From IMG/VR virus record IMGVR_UViG_3300025671_000216, positions 1 through 35,650 of that record: 35,650 nucleotides of DNA; one strand, 5' to 3'. How positions within the stretch are numbered: position 1 is the stretch's first letter; the number at the start of each line of letters is the position of its first letter. Position numbers and translations under genes: made by a program. Source of the DNA: a virus. Below, piece after piece: positions 11,801 to 18,068 of this stretch. Below the pieces are notes generated by a model that saw only the letters and a program-made list of their open reading frames with translations, did not search any database and was not told the DNA's origin.

Positions 11801-14800
11801 AACTAAATGACACCGCTTATTCACGTTCTCGTTTATTTGGGCAAGGGTTAATTTGGGATAGTACTGGAATTTGGTTAAATCCAGATCTTTTAGCTAAATG
11901 GACAACTAAAGATGATATAGACACTTTAAGAGATGAATTTGCTCAACTTCCTCAGCAATTACAGCAAAACTTAATTGTATATGATTTGGTAGCGCATGGA
12001 TGGGAAACTAAAAAATCAATGTATCCAATCTTCCCTGAAGAAATCACAAATACAATTCGAAGAAGAGCTATGGAATTTCAAAATCAAGCTCAAACTAAAA
12101 AACTTGATAATGCAATTCTTAAAAAAGCATATCAAACCATTGAAGATTTAGAAATTATTAACCCAAATTATAATAATTTCCCAACGATTTTTAGTAATGA
12201 AGAGATTGATTTTAAAAACCAAGAAAACAATAAAAAATTAATTAAATCGATTTTAAATAAAGATGAAATATTAGAACAAGTAAATAAAGGAGTTCCTTTA
12301 ACTGTTCAGGTAATTAATTTAGATACGAAAGAAAAAACAAATTTAAGAGTAAATGCACTTCCTCGTAATTTAGATGATGAAGTAGCAAGATATTTCCAAC
12401 GACGTAAAAATGAATTTGCTAAAAATACTTCCGGGTATAAACAATTATTTGCTGAAAAAATATTAGAGAAAATTCAAACTAATAATTTAAGATTTTTTGA
12501 AAAAGCAAGACCAATAGTGCTTCCAAAAACACTTCAAGGTATGCCTGAAAATCTTTTCTTGGTAAGTATTCCAGACCCAACAGTTTCAGAACCATTTACG
12601 CTGTTAAAACCAGCTTTAGAAAGAGGTGACCTATTAATTATTCCAAAAGAGGATATTGAATCATATCCTATGCGTGTTGTCAAAGAAAACACCGAAAAAA
12701 AAAAGAATAAACGGATAGGAAGAGCGTATAAAACTGACTTTTATAGATACACTTCGGATGAAATAATGAGCGAAGAAGACTTTTTCGCTGCTTATGAATC
12801 TCCTTATCAAATAGATCAGGTTCAAAAAGCTGTACTTTATGAAAAATATGTCAAAGATAAAGAAGAAGCCAATGAAATTGCTAAGGACTATCCTCCTGAA
12901 GTAATTGCTACAATGGATGAGAAAGAGCTTATAGAAGTGTATAATAAATACGCTGCTAAAGACGTATACGCTTATTCTATCATAACAACACCAGTCACTC
13001 TTGAACTAATTAGCAGAGCTTCAGCAGAACAATCAGCGCTTACAAAAGTTAGTGAAGGCAATGATGATATTGGTGTGCTTCAAAGTTATTTACAAACCAA
13101 CAATATTACTGCAACGCATCCAGCAACACAAGCTATGCAGCGAGAATTGGAAGTTGAGTTTAAAGGCTTTCTAAACGAGCGCCGTAAATACATGAGAAAA
13201 ATTAATGAAGTTTCTGAAGCGTTGTATGAAGAAAAGTTCAATTATAGAGGCACAAGATCACCATTGCTTAATAGACTTATTATGGCTGTAAAAATTCTAT
13301 TTAAAAATAGAGCTAAAATTTACGAGCAATTATATGGCAATATTGTAGAAATAGAAACAAGTATAAACGATAATGGAATCAAACAAAAAAGAATACGTTT
13401 GCTTCCTGAATTTCAATTAAAAAGCAAATTAAAAAGCGGAGAGATATCTCAAGCTGAATATAATTTTGCAGAAGTTTTTAGAGAAATTACTACAGAGTTA
13501 CATCCAAGCGCTAATGACCCGAACTTTAAAAAAGGATTTGTTCCGGCAATCGCTATGGGCCGTTTAGAATCTTTTGGAAGTAAAGGTTTGTTAGGATTGT
13601 TTGTAAATAGTCAGCATTCTGATACAGCTATATACAATGTGTATATGAAATTCAATGATGAAACTGTAAGTTTTAAAGAAATTGAAGATTACTTCAAAGT
13701 TCAGAATAATAACAATTTACAAAACGTTCAAGAATACATTAAGCTTCGAAACAAAGCTAAAAAATTAATGAAGCAACGTATTAATGAAGATGGCTCTCCA
13801 CTTATTGTTACAAAAGTTTCTAATGTAACACTTGCCGGACATGGTATGGTCAACCAATTTGCAAACCAAGGATGGGTAGATTTTGAAGATATGATCTCTA
13901 TGGACTTAAATAAAGCTTTAGCAGATTTTACACACGCTTCTTTATTTGTTACAGGAAATAAAAATTTCCAAGGGTTTATGAAACTCCAGGCAAAAGTAGA
14001 TGGATTGTTATTGCATAACCAAATGAAAGGATTTAATAATCAAAACCGATTTGCACAAAAAATTCTAAAAGAATACTCTTTAAAAGGATTTCGACAAGAT
14101 AAAAAACGGTTCCTTGATAAAGTTCTTGATGTTGGAATTAAAGGAAATTTACTTTACATCATGGGATGGAAGCTCTTTGCTCTTGGAAAAGGAGCTTACG
14201 CCATTGGAAATATTGCAATAGGTAAATACCATAATATTAAAAATCAAGGTGGTGCCGCATGGCTAAGAGGAGAAAAAAGATTTTGGGGGCTTACAAGGGA
14301 TGGAAAAATTGGAACTAAAAAAGCATTAGGTGTTTTGAACACTTTAAACTTTATGAATGTCAATATGTACGATGAAGTGAATTTATCTTCATCTTCCGGA
14401 TTGGATAAAATATTTACAGACTTAGCACTCTTACCAATGATTACTTCTGAAAAATGGATTCAAGGATCGCATATGCTTGGACTGCTTACAGAAGAACAAT
14501 GGAATAGATTTGACGACAACGGAAATTACAAGCCAGGAGAAACAGAAATTACCAATCAAGAAATCGTAAAACTTGAAAACGAAGTTAAAAACGCACATGG
14601 TAAAGGATATACGCCTACAGATCAACGCGTAATACAGCGTTATTCTTTAGGACGTATGATGTTACAATTCAGCCGTTTTATTCCTACAATGTTTTATGAT
14701 CGATTCTCTAAAGAGGACATTAATATTTACGGTCAAAAACATGTTGGAAGTTTACGAGCTGTAGCCACACCTATTTGGAAAGTAATGACCGGGGAAATAA

Positions 14801-15051
14801 CTCCAGAACAATTTGCTAAATACCGTTCTTCATTAGATCCGTTAACAAAGCAACGTTTTGATTCAGGGTTAAGAGGTCTTGCAATGGTTACATTAGCGCT
14901 ATTTGCTGCGGAAAATTTTAATAGTGGTATAGCAAAAGGAATTGCTAATGACGCTAATTATTTAGTCAACTCAGAGAAGCTTGAATACAAAGCTATGCCG
15001 TCTTTAATTCGGACCATTCACGAATTATTGCGACCATTAATGCCTATGTAA
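2899..15051 (+). CDS. Giant crAss-like virion RNA polymerase with zincin protease motif (4050 aa)
   Basis: Predicted DNA-dependent RNA polymerase carried in the virion and ejected to transcribe early genes. The catalytic signature is GSDNDGDALF, with Asp2486, Asp2488 and Asp2490 placed as the metal-binding DxDGD of double-psi beta-barrel polymerases. It is preceded by RIPHNGPAFMGVGEVVGF and IIVPSEYAHI, which resemble the region before NADFDGD in bacterial beta-prime subunits. About 1350 residues earlier, MHEFGH (His1126, Glu1127, His1130) is a zincin metalloprotease motif, with a downstream EELFVET that could give the third ligand. Residues about 475-492 and 3750-3776 are glycine-rich or hydrophobic and could contact membrane during ejection, and residues 3995-4007 form another apolar stretch. 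Residues 760-1050 are highly charged linkers or coiled coils. At 4050 aa it is far longer than a minimal polymerase, so self-cleavage by the zincin is plausible but inferred. Confidence 0.85.
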   Translation: MPDYSKLFSQQAEKDQAVNRQNPNPVKVHMTEEDMINMQNGTPEENIVANQTGAPQTQPTQEQLQAQEQKRQDSLTPEQLADERILQNEYPIHNERNILPNNPYTWTPDYTERGYLEEIGTSFVRGFGKHVVGSTGQMLALFNGLVPGWDIKEGNMASRWLQEAGEQLAEQNQVYMPEELRDLKFDIKTLANPDLWSKQLAEYIPQVVEFILLSKGAGAATKMGARGLVRNYTKKLGKDFVEKTGKKVVKNTGDQVARGAKEVASAIGGQGERSLIYDSMGEATKLTLNASEITGGALSMNLLAGIQNGAHLVNEMAKQVDKDGNPKYNDRQLMEMAAGTVAHNLYWLPVDALSYGLVYAKSSGMWKDLFKPMRKNIGKAAVRETVFDAQQQLKVMSNSFAKQASPLLKFEDKALRTAQYLGKPVFEGLEETLQETWEDWSVKKALQSTTGKKIKYENYMDFYFSKENEATRVISFGLGGFMGGGSAVIDALNQKAEDQYKLYSKTQLLKERAIDGHRDQQTAQVQVIYDQLIDNQHDGNVDQEAFIEDLTNRGVILEDEKQQWLDIAEKIAIEDQQAKDLNVAGRDALMRNRADLAINEYSLKFHGERFNNAMTALEKEKGNMTRSQYKKKLQERKEEYEFLKSALEVQQMRLKQSIGNILSGEEGNINNIKTVEIDGKTVPIGLTPEMYKKYYQMSDEAVIELARSQQNNKGGNFFQKMADSVRNLFNKGKEEMPTKEEVGKKVSKAEQAIKDSKLYKNLFPDEETNEETDEGFDGKVIEFETKVPEPDVPTAQGATWGSYPIPELQDMSANIQEKIDATEDVDGKKKLQDLKEKVDQYIVDRTKEYNAEVQKRKAEKQSKTEPKEKPGRAARFAEDENQIEDIVSETVGDVPGKERLAKQGVAAVDKALNGIKATTEEDAKEAIKKLIAEDKGFIEQILKKGTPEYVLEESLLNRLKKLKKIDEEIKGDTKGKKEQKNRARTRVKNRKKKKIPLTEQQRLEQKAADRVNNQSLRMKEAWENKEVRDKIINIAKDDPKKAKSAQNSYERYLASTTKISKAGRRTLHQQITINYHLNRMFPNSKPQVYAMDNLYEAVGERALGYTIMGAVLIDEKVWNQDPLFMHEFGHIYYQLTPNEKETIEILKQAVKNTKLLEKLWKMYEKEALWAYEGYDYHRTKRKTISPYGQIKVPDIEQQKQQKHKNGRPVAYRLPIEKQPLILEELFVETLQGPLSRRFNKFFDPVKEPQRQEAVKGWFRFIKKSVNNEKDSHQNIIEAIDGENFVDNDLITHIAQNFVKELDGVDVTTKGRASLFFENDQAIFESEDQVLNELIAETRRSEQSSLRKYLSEIKPEKIGTVKKDYSVYYQRQEEEDFYGNENDHFDFDFDEQLSEVNDHNEKDEFAYWDKSFERANDKMNKVINGFVNRWNKEANLRQNQLLEAQERGEVDETVSALYTERITQEEITESLQDLAREYYAAPSFIRALQEESGVMEEFYNYITQTYDDALQRLRSAHWVYANSEVVMAIAHHISSEGNYDLKVKSSKLDTWKANFIASQMDKNSSLKANVISALQSNSVTEKNQAIKDLIIAAAPNYKIAKKILEHGHLEIEGRIIPIQESLKELFELEEREVSKADRFMNPDVTTATRVKNSFLKFAEAVISTGKKFGPTSVVVAPKGQNTSIRMFSNHLIKTMHNVRKDLALSDNAQDKLELQLLKNRFISKYSNKENIDSKTRARLRIPTEILPNPMIESWWDKYQEKGIMPSIALDLGTENDMLNKNRNYKESTAEQQLINETLQFLLKDQNGEQEYLGSMDIFGDSSRRFLTTLPVLKESKAHLAQMYQLYAAQSYDKNQPAEKQDQLMSFNEFKEALNNDVQDWIQYFKDNGSSLSKINNLQPFYVGDTLTKNGESFIRRFVFNRIANGFYMHNIVNPGVPLNSLVKRHKGNIAPVIALDPNLKVEMIMMGNQYDIPFDEKTTEEKNAMTEEELREYNIKHNEWKKNRVIMNDGMQYILEEDAEQIQAIGQGSVNLGRGYKLFSHSIERDNPLFRGQTAQMKGYTMVLSKEMVTTGKHQHLKPIYDLLKRRREKFIKWYENKYATYDYATGTSVPKKYNPAYRIDRNEASDNIKYIPIVTPVSAEKASLFTNKELEKFQKYATLESLRNEKNMEAYEEMLDKMFWVNGDFVGLDGSNFGPQQVMDKQYDQATFSIQALSSILAHQRGKEKFEAAKKIQDLIVDQKLKFLKERVLNEIDVEYWGDKKYTDFILKKVNKRDADPYTIMALLDGALAYSPHLSEFANNQIKRQFIDNGNNLAVHGTYGQVVSDMGYAFSVLEEGEVVRQGYINGSNTLNPYRRGANSTQEMEIILPRNKQTSDKTYTRERKSYIGNDAKKKVFDSLNKSEALKKEFKLNSKGDIDAFMEKHQIYADKFSTQSIGYYIPGEVVMFTRIPHNGPAFMGVGEVVGFNESDSNNIIVPSEYAHIVGSDNDGDALFVYQRAKSKDKNGKVRDNEEYVHWNEAFELMKQQWLSPDMYEMLTTPLEFEDDVNVVIDKINNKTGQNTANKKMMPFSPRHYKKQYNNSVIAKQTIGIAFDTGRTLNTLAAYNTFLTNGTDENNENRLTDIIINNKRRNRFADFGSGKNSRIHQSTVLANIVLDSTKNGHADALNLNINSISSAVILVNLGFNLEEVGMLLNHPAAKEYLELNKLVSNDYIDGMTEGVLKYMMHKKYPKANIYNLNQTTFRVNVNPDTSGYNSDNNSAEIIKLMYYLSNVSSDIRTISKMLSGHKKIEANPHALNKQVDEFKKLIKNDKRDPQTRKKNSTLLFANQIQNAPEFRNYLAVAEAYAPHQQKLSMVFNKSIEDILKQISDKIVLSDLTDAQLRHFSNKMKPFIYSRLLGVNNIPFEEIEQLFMVVNPEMTVEPTEESGNVLTEEQVQSSPIQIVYDLEQYIRTLQTGDNLYQENLVNSELNDTAYSRSRLFGQGLIWDSTGIWLNPDLLAKWTTKDDIDTLRDEFAQLPQQLQQNLIVYDLVAHGWETKKSMYPIFPEEITNTIRRRAMEFQNQAQTKKLDNAILKKAYQTIEDLEIINPNYNNFPTIFSNEEIDFKNQENNKKLIKSILNKDEILEQVNKGVPLTVQVINLDTKEKTNLRVNALPRNLDDEVARYFQRRKNEFAKNTSGYKQLFAEKILEKIQTNNLRFFEKARPIVLPKTLQGMPENLFLVSIPDPTVSEPFTLLKPALERGDLLIIPKEDIESYPMRVVKENTEKKKNKRIGRAYKTDFYRYTSDEIMSEEDFFAAYESPYQIDQVQKAVLYEKYVKDKEEANEIAKDYPPEVIATMDEKELIEVYNKYAAKDVYAYSIITTPVTLELISRASAEQSALTKVSEGNDDIGVLQSYLQTNNITATHPATQAMQRELEVEFKGFLNERRKYMRKINEVSEALYEEKFNYRGTRSPLLNRLIMAVKILFKNRAKIYEQLYGNIVEIETSINDNGIKQKRIRLLPEFQLKSKLKSGEISQAEYNFAEVFREITTELHPSANDPNFKKGFVPAIAMGRLESFGSKGLLGLFVNSQHSDTAIYNVYMKFNDETVSFKEIEDYFKVQNNNNLQNVQEYIKLRNKAKKLMKQRINEDGSPLIVTKVSNVTLAGHGMVNQFANQGWVDFEDMISMDLNKALADFTHASLFVTGNKNFQGFMKLQAKVDGLLLHNQMKGFNNQNRFAQKILKEYSLKGFRQDKKRFLDKVLDVGIKGNLLYIMGWKLFALGKGAYAIGNIAIGKYHNIKNQGGAAWLRGEKRFWGLTRDGKIGTKKALGVLNTLNFMNVNMYDEVNLSSSSGLDKIFTDLALLPMITSEKWIQGSHMLGLLTEEQWNRFDDNGNYKPGETEITNQEIVKLENEVKNAHGKGYTPTDQRVIQRYSLGRMMLQFSRFIPTMFYDRFSKEDINIYGQKHVGSLRAVATPIWKVMTGEITPEQFAKYRSSLDPLTKQRFDSGLRGLAMVTLALFAAENFNSGIAKGIANDANYLVNSEKLEYKAMPSLIRTIHELLRPLMPM

Positions 15052-15136
15052 AAACTGATCTTGCATATAAATAAACAAGATGAAATTCATAAACAATAAG
15101 CATTACGATTACTAAAGTTAAAATTGCTTTAATCAT
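15044..15136 (-). CDS. Candidate 30-aa membrane peptide (uncertain)
   Basis: A 30-codon frame starting with ATG in the AATTATG context seen at many leftward genes here. It begins MIKAILTLVIVMLIVYEF, a single hydrophobic helix, followed by a short tail ending RSVFT. It lies beyond the terminator at 15164-15190 relative to leftward transcription and overlaps the last 8 bases of the RNA polymerase gene on the other strand, so expression would need read-through or its own promoter. It may be chance in AT-rich DNA. Confidence 0.25.
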   Translation of the reverse strand: MIKAILTLVIVMLIVYEFHLVYLYARSVFT

Positions 15137-15163
15137 AATTAATTGTTTTACATAAAGTTATAA

Positions 15164-15190
15164 AAAACCCTCTCAAAACGAGAGGGTTTT
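15164..15190. terminator. Bidirectional terminator between convergent blocks
   Basis: Perfect 11-bp stem (AAAACCCTCTC with GAGAGGGTTTT) around a 5-base loop. It lies between the end of the rightward RNA polymerase gene and the end of the leftward operon. Read leftward, the stem is followed by a run of six T; read rightward, the stem ends in four T. This is a Rho-independent terminator shape that can serve both directions, and probably works best for the leftward operon. Confidence 0.9.
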
Positions 15191-15227
15191 AAAAAGAATA
15201 ATAAATAAAGTTCTTAATCAAATAATC

Positions 15228-15473
15228 TTACTCTTTTTTAAAGTTTAAATCATAGAACTTACCGTACCAACGATGTATCATATAGCCTAAGTATTTTTGA
15301 TCAAATGGTTTTTTGACTAACGTATGTTTCTTACCGTTTATTGTAGCAACCAAACAAACTTTCGGCCAATGCTTTGCATATTGTGGAGCCTCCGGATAAA
15401 TAACAATACCATTACGCATGCATTCTACTTGCTTAAGGACTTCTTCTTCGGAAGCCATGTAATGTATGTTCAT
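15228..15473 (-). CDS. Small phage protein of unknown function (81 aa)
   Basis: Not recognised. The protein is mixed alpha/beta, with IVIYPEAPQYAKHWPKVC and a KHTLVKKPFDQKYLGYMIH segment, and no zinc or membrane motif. The open frame extends upstream to a TTG at 15485, but the ATG at 15473 gives the natural start MNIHYMASEEEV; an ATG at 15458 (MASEEE) is a third option. It is the last leftward gene before the terminator, 13 bases after the stop of its neighbour, so it is the distal gene of the leftward transcription unit. Confidence 0.65.
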   Translation of the reverse strand: MNIHYMASEEEVLKQVECMRNGIVIYPEAPQYAKHWPKVCLVATINGKKHTLVKKPFDQKYLGYMIHRWYGKFYDLNFKKE

Positions 15474-15486
15474 ATCCTTTTTCAAT

Positions 15487-15705
15487 TTATTTTATAAAGT
15501 TAAACGTTTCTTTTAATGTTTTTTCATTAAACACAGCATCTACTCCTTCAACTAAAATACCAAGTCTATGAATTGCTTCTATGGTATAAATCTGTTCTTT
15601 TTTGATTTTACCATTTACATCTTTTTTGGCGAACAATCTATCGCCTACTCGCGGTGTTCTGTTAACACCAAATGCTGTTCCAGACATCATTGCTTTTTTA
15701 CTCAT
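15487..15705 (-). CDS. Small phage protein, possible SH3-like fold (72 aa)
   Basis: Not recognised. After a polar N terminus (MSKKAMMSGTAFGVNRTP) the pattern RVGDRLFAKKD, EQIYTIEAIHRLGILVEG and DAVFNEKTLKETF suggests a small beta-barrel such as SH3-like or KOW-type, but this is only a pattern reading. The ATG sits in the AAAATTATG context shared by many genes of this operon. It is followed by the 81-aa gene and preceded by a 99-bp non-coding stretch. Confidence 0.6.
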   Translation of the reverse strand: MSKKAMMSGTAFGVNRTPRVGDRLFAKKDVNGKIKKEQIYTIEAIHRLGILVEGVDAVFNEKTLKETFNFIK

Positions 15706-15804
15706 AATTTTTGTTTTAAATTTTAATATTTACCACTTTTATACCGGTTTCAATTCGGGAAATAATCATAAATACTACTCATAAAAGTAGTTATACACAA
15801 GTGG

Positions 15805-16065
15805 CTACTTTCGTAATCCTAATGAATCTATAAGCCTTTCGCCTAAAGACTCCGCGCTTTTTACAATATTTTCTGCAATTAAATCAATGTATGGCTGAGC
15901 TTGGTCTGGTCTTATCTTAAATGTAAAACTTTCCCAATCACCATTTTGAAATCTAATTTTACCAGCATACTTGCCTTTGTGTTCGCCATACGATTGAAAT
16001 TCTAATTCTAACTTATCTAATCTCCAATCGTCTTTAGGCTCTTTTGTATTTTGTTTTTCTAACAT
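15805..16065 (-). CDS. Conserved-looking small phage protein (86 aa)
   Basis: Function unknown. The N-terminal half is beta-rich (LDKLELEFQSYGEHKGKYAG, then KIRFQNGDWESFTFKIRP). The C-terminal half is one amphipathic helix (AQPYIDLIAENIVKSAESLG). It resembles small proteins common in Bacteroidota phages that keep the pattern GKIRFQNGDxESFxFKI, but no role is known to me. The start has the AATTATG context, and the stop is TAG, showing that TAG is used as a terminator in this phage. It lies 10 bases downstream of the CAP-domain gene. Confidence 0.65.
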   Translation of the reverse strand: MLEKQNTKEPKDDWRLDKLELEFQSYGEHKGKYAGKIRFQNGDWESFTFKIRPDQAQPYIDLIAENIVKSAESLGERLIDSLGLRK

Positions 16066-16075
16066 AATTTTCGTG

Positions 16076-16591
16076 TTAGTATGTATTAATCATTAATAAA
16101 ACATCGATCCAACGCTCTTGGCTTTCATCATAACGACAATGAACAGCCATTGCGTTATATTTCCAACTCACTAAATAGTGATGATGCTTTTCACTTTGTA
16201 TCCAACCTTTTAAAACGCCTTCAGGTGTTCCAAAATTTCCTGCAAGTAGCTCAGCGCTGTTTTTAGCGCCTTTATTTTTTAAGAGGACAAATTCATCAAC
16301 AACGCCATAATGTGCTATCTCGTTTGAGCTATCAAGCTCCTCAGCACGTCTTTCAGCAAGTTTATCTAAATACTCGTCAATAACAAGTTCAGGAATACCT
16401 AAAGTAAACCTATAATCGCTAATTAACGACGCCAGGATCCCTCTTCTTGACTCTTCCGGATATTTGATAGCGATAATCTTGTAGTACGCTCTAATAGTCT
16501 TTGATTTTATTTTATCAGACCATTTTGGCAGATAATAAAAGAATACAATCAGTAATGCGATTGTAAGTACTATAATTTGAATTGTTTTCAT
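16076..16591 (-). CDS. Membrane-anchored CAP (SCP/YkwD-like) domain protein (171 aa)
   Basis: Residues 4-21 are a hydrophobic N-terminal helix (IQIIVLTIALLIVFFYYL), a signal anchor that would place the rest in the periplasm or outside the inner membrane. Residues about 60-170 match the CAP pattern of the CRISP/antigen 5/PR-1 and YkwD families: a helix LAERRAEELDS, then IAHYG with His94, SAELLAGNFGTPEGVLKGW with Glu114 and Trp130, IQSEKHHHYL with His136-138, and a final beta strand. His94, Glu114 and a late His form the usual CAP cavity. It overlaps the upstream 85-aa gene by four bases. Bacterial CAP proteins are mostly of unknown activity, so host-envelope modification or lysis is only a guess. 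Confidence 0.6.
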   Translation of the reverse strand: MKTIQIIVLTIALLIVFFYYLPKWSDKIKSKTIRAYYKIIAIKYPEESRRGILASLISDYRFTLGIPELVIDEYLDKLAERRAEELDSSNEIAHYGVVDEFVLLKNKGAKNSAELLAGNFGTPEGVLKGWIQSEKHHHYLVSWKYNAMAVHCRYDESQERWIDVLLMINTY

Positions 16592-16845
16592 AATTTCTCT
16601 ATTTCTTGTTTAACTTCTTCGTAATATTTACCTAATTCAGTAATTCTACTACCAACTACTTTATTGGAATGTTCATCATAATCACTCGGATGTGTTTGTG
16701 ATTTTATCATCTCATTTACATGTATCAAAGCACATTGTTTTGCTAAAGATATTCTTATACCATCTACAAGGTCATTTACTTGTGATAAGTTTATGCTGAC
16801 ATATTTGCTTACTAATTCTTTCGCTTTTTCTTTTGCTTCTATCAT
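16588..16845 (-). CDS. Small conserved phage protein (85 aa)
   Basis: Helical protein with AKELVSKYVSI near the start, AKQCALIHVNEMIKS in the middle and YYEEVKQEIEKL at the end. The pattern KAKELV, AKQCALI and EVKQEIEKL recurs in many small Bacteroidota phage proteins that have no assigned role. There are no membrane or metal motifs. The ATG is in the AATTATG context. It overlaps the start of the CAP-domain gene by four bases and lies nine bases downstream of the glycine-zipper peptide. Confidence 0.7.
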   Translation of the reverse strand: MIEAKEKAKELVSKYVSINLSQVNDLVDGIRISLAKQCALIHVNEMIKSQTHPSDYDEHSNKVVGSRITELGKYYEEVKQEIEKL

Positions 16846-16854
16846 AATTTATAA

Positions 16855-16941
16855 TTAATAGCCTCTGAGATATTTACCTATTAAATATCCGATCATGATT
16901 CCTATGATGATACCAATCATTAATGTTTGTAACCAATTCAT
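16855..16941 (-). CDS. 28-aa glycine-zipper membrane peptide
   Basis: A short frame filling the gap between the NinB-like gene and the 85-aa gene. The peptide MNWLQTLMIG continues as a hydrophobic helix in which glycines 10, 14, 18 and 22 fall exactly four residues apart, then ends KYLRGY. This GxxxGxxxGxxxG pattern with flanking Trp and Lys/Arg is typical of packed membrane helices such as holin-like, toxin-like or pore-forming peptides. An overlapping 30-codon frame starting at 16966 shares the region but has no protein-like pattern. The exact role is unknown. Confidence 0.5.
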   Translation of the reverse strand: MNWLQTLMIGIIIGIMIGYLIGKYLRGY

Positions 16942-16962
16942 ATTGACATTCTTTTGTTTCTT

Positions 16963-17397
16963 TCATAATTCTATTTCTATTTGCTCATTAGGCAATGGAA
17001 TTTCACAATTAAATATCTCCATAGCTAACCTACGAGCTCTTTCATGAAATTCTTCCTGATCTACAGTAGTGTTTTCTTTCGTGCTTTTAGACACTCTTAA
17101 AATCTCTCCAGTTTCTTCTACAATTTTTTCTTCATAATTGCAGTTGTACTTTAAAAATTCATGTGTGTCTTTAGCATTGTAAAATTCACCCCATTCATCT
17201 TGGATCAGTCTTGCCCATATCGGTATAATAACTCCCCAATAATATCGGTTCTGTTGTATACTACGCTCTTTCCTATGAACTTTAAAAGTCAAAGTAAGTG
17301 TCTTACCCTCTAAAGCGCGTATAACCTCTCTAATACGATTAGAATTGCGTTTAAAGCTACCATTAAGAACAGTAGTTACAATTTCAAATTGCTTCAT
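16963..17397 (-). CDS. NinB/Orf-like recombination protein (144 aa)
   Basis: Resembles the lambda NinB (Orf) family of recombination mediators, which bind single-stranded DNA. The key part is RSIQQNRYYWGVIIPIWARL (about 46-65), followed by a helix with THEFLKYNCNYEE and a late segment with STKENTTVDQEEFHERARR and a C-terminal CEIPLPNEQ. The length fits the family (about 140-150 aa). It overlaps the PD-(D/E)XK nuclease gene start by four bases, and the surrounding set of exonuclease, SSB and coiled-coil recombination protein supports a recombination role. Assignment is by pattern only. Confidence 0.55.
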   Translation of the reverse strand: MKQFEIVTTVLNGSFKRNSNRIREVIRALEGKTLTLTFKVHRKERSIQQNRYYWGVIIPIWARLIQDEWGEFYNAKDTHEFLKYNCNYEEKIVEETGEILRVSKSTKENTTVDQEEFHERARRLAMEIFNCEIPLPNEQIEIEL

Positions 17398-18068
17398 TTT
17401 GTGTTTCGCATTAAATTGTTCATGTATCCTACACGTTCATTAATGTAGTTTTGCATCAACTTGTAGGACCATTTGATCTTACGCTGTTGCTTACCGCCAT
17501 CGGTAGTCAAATACCTGACAGGTACAAAACTTTGAGTAAACAATGCTGAATTAAATCCGGTACCTGACATTGGAATTGGTACACACTTATTAATAAAAAT
17601 ACCATGATGCTCCCATAACATACGCGCTTTTAAAGGAAAAGTATGACTTGTAGACGCTTTAGCACCTTGTCTCACAGCGCTTGTTGTAGGTTTGACATCT
17701 ACATAAGAGATAGTATCATACACGCCATTTTCAGGACTTACAACATCATGTGCAACAAATAATGGTTTGCCAAACAGAAATGTAAAACCATGATCGACCT
17801 TTTCATAAAAAATATATTCTCCTTCTTTAGTCCAGGTAATCTTATAATCACACGTATAATCAATCTTTGGAAACAGATTAAATTCTTCACGTTCTTTTAG
17901 CTTGGTTTTAAATCGTTTGTAACGACCATAAGGGGCCGTAGGAAGTACGGAAAACTTTTCAGGTTCCCGTACATATTCCTTAACATATCCCGCAGCCTTT
18001 AAATCATTAAGCCACCATTCGAAATACAATTCAATTTGATTGCGTTCTGATTTAGTTTTGCGTTTCAT
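17394..18068 (-). CDS. PD-(D/E)XK family nuclease (224 aa)
   Basis: Candidate phage nuclease, possibly resolvase-like. The core reads CDYKITW with Asp74, a long beta hairpin, then SYVDVKPTTS with Asp124 and Lys126, giving the D...DxK arrangement of PD-(D/E)XK enzymes; an N-terminal helix with Glu13 could supply the acidic residue before the core. TFPLKARMLWEHHGIFI then resembles the helix and strand after the core in phage DUF1064-type resolvases. The start overlaps the end of the coiled-coil gene by 17 bases. In crAss-like and related phages such a nuclease lies beside SSB and a Gp157-like coiled-coil protein, as here. Confidence 0.55.
   Translation of the reverse strand: MKRKTKSERNQIELYFEWWLNDLKAAGYVKEYVREPEKFSVLPTAPYGRYKRFKTKLKEREEFNLFPKIDYTCDYKITWTKEGEYIFYEKVDHGFTFLFGKPLFVAHDVVSPENGVYDTISYVDVKPTTSAVRQGAKASTSHTFPLKARMLWEHHGIFINKCVPIPMSGTGFNSALFTQSFVPVRYLTTDGGKQQRKIKWSYKLMQNYINERVGYMNNLMRNTK

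Noticed and set aside
15706-15804. 99-bp non-coding gap with a 6-bp hairpin near ACTACT/AGTAGT
   Set aside because: Stem is too short and lacks a T-tract; no convincing promoter or gene was seen.
16874-16966. 30-codon frame beginning MKETKECQYEL in an ATGA overlap with the NinB-like gene
   Set aside because: Good start context, but its His/Arg/Asn-rich end is what the glycine-zipper codons give in another frame. The zipper peptide is the better reading, though both could be translated.
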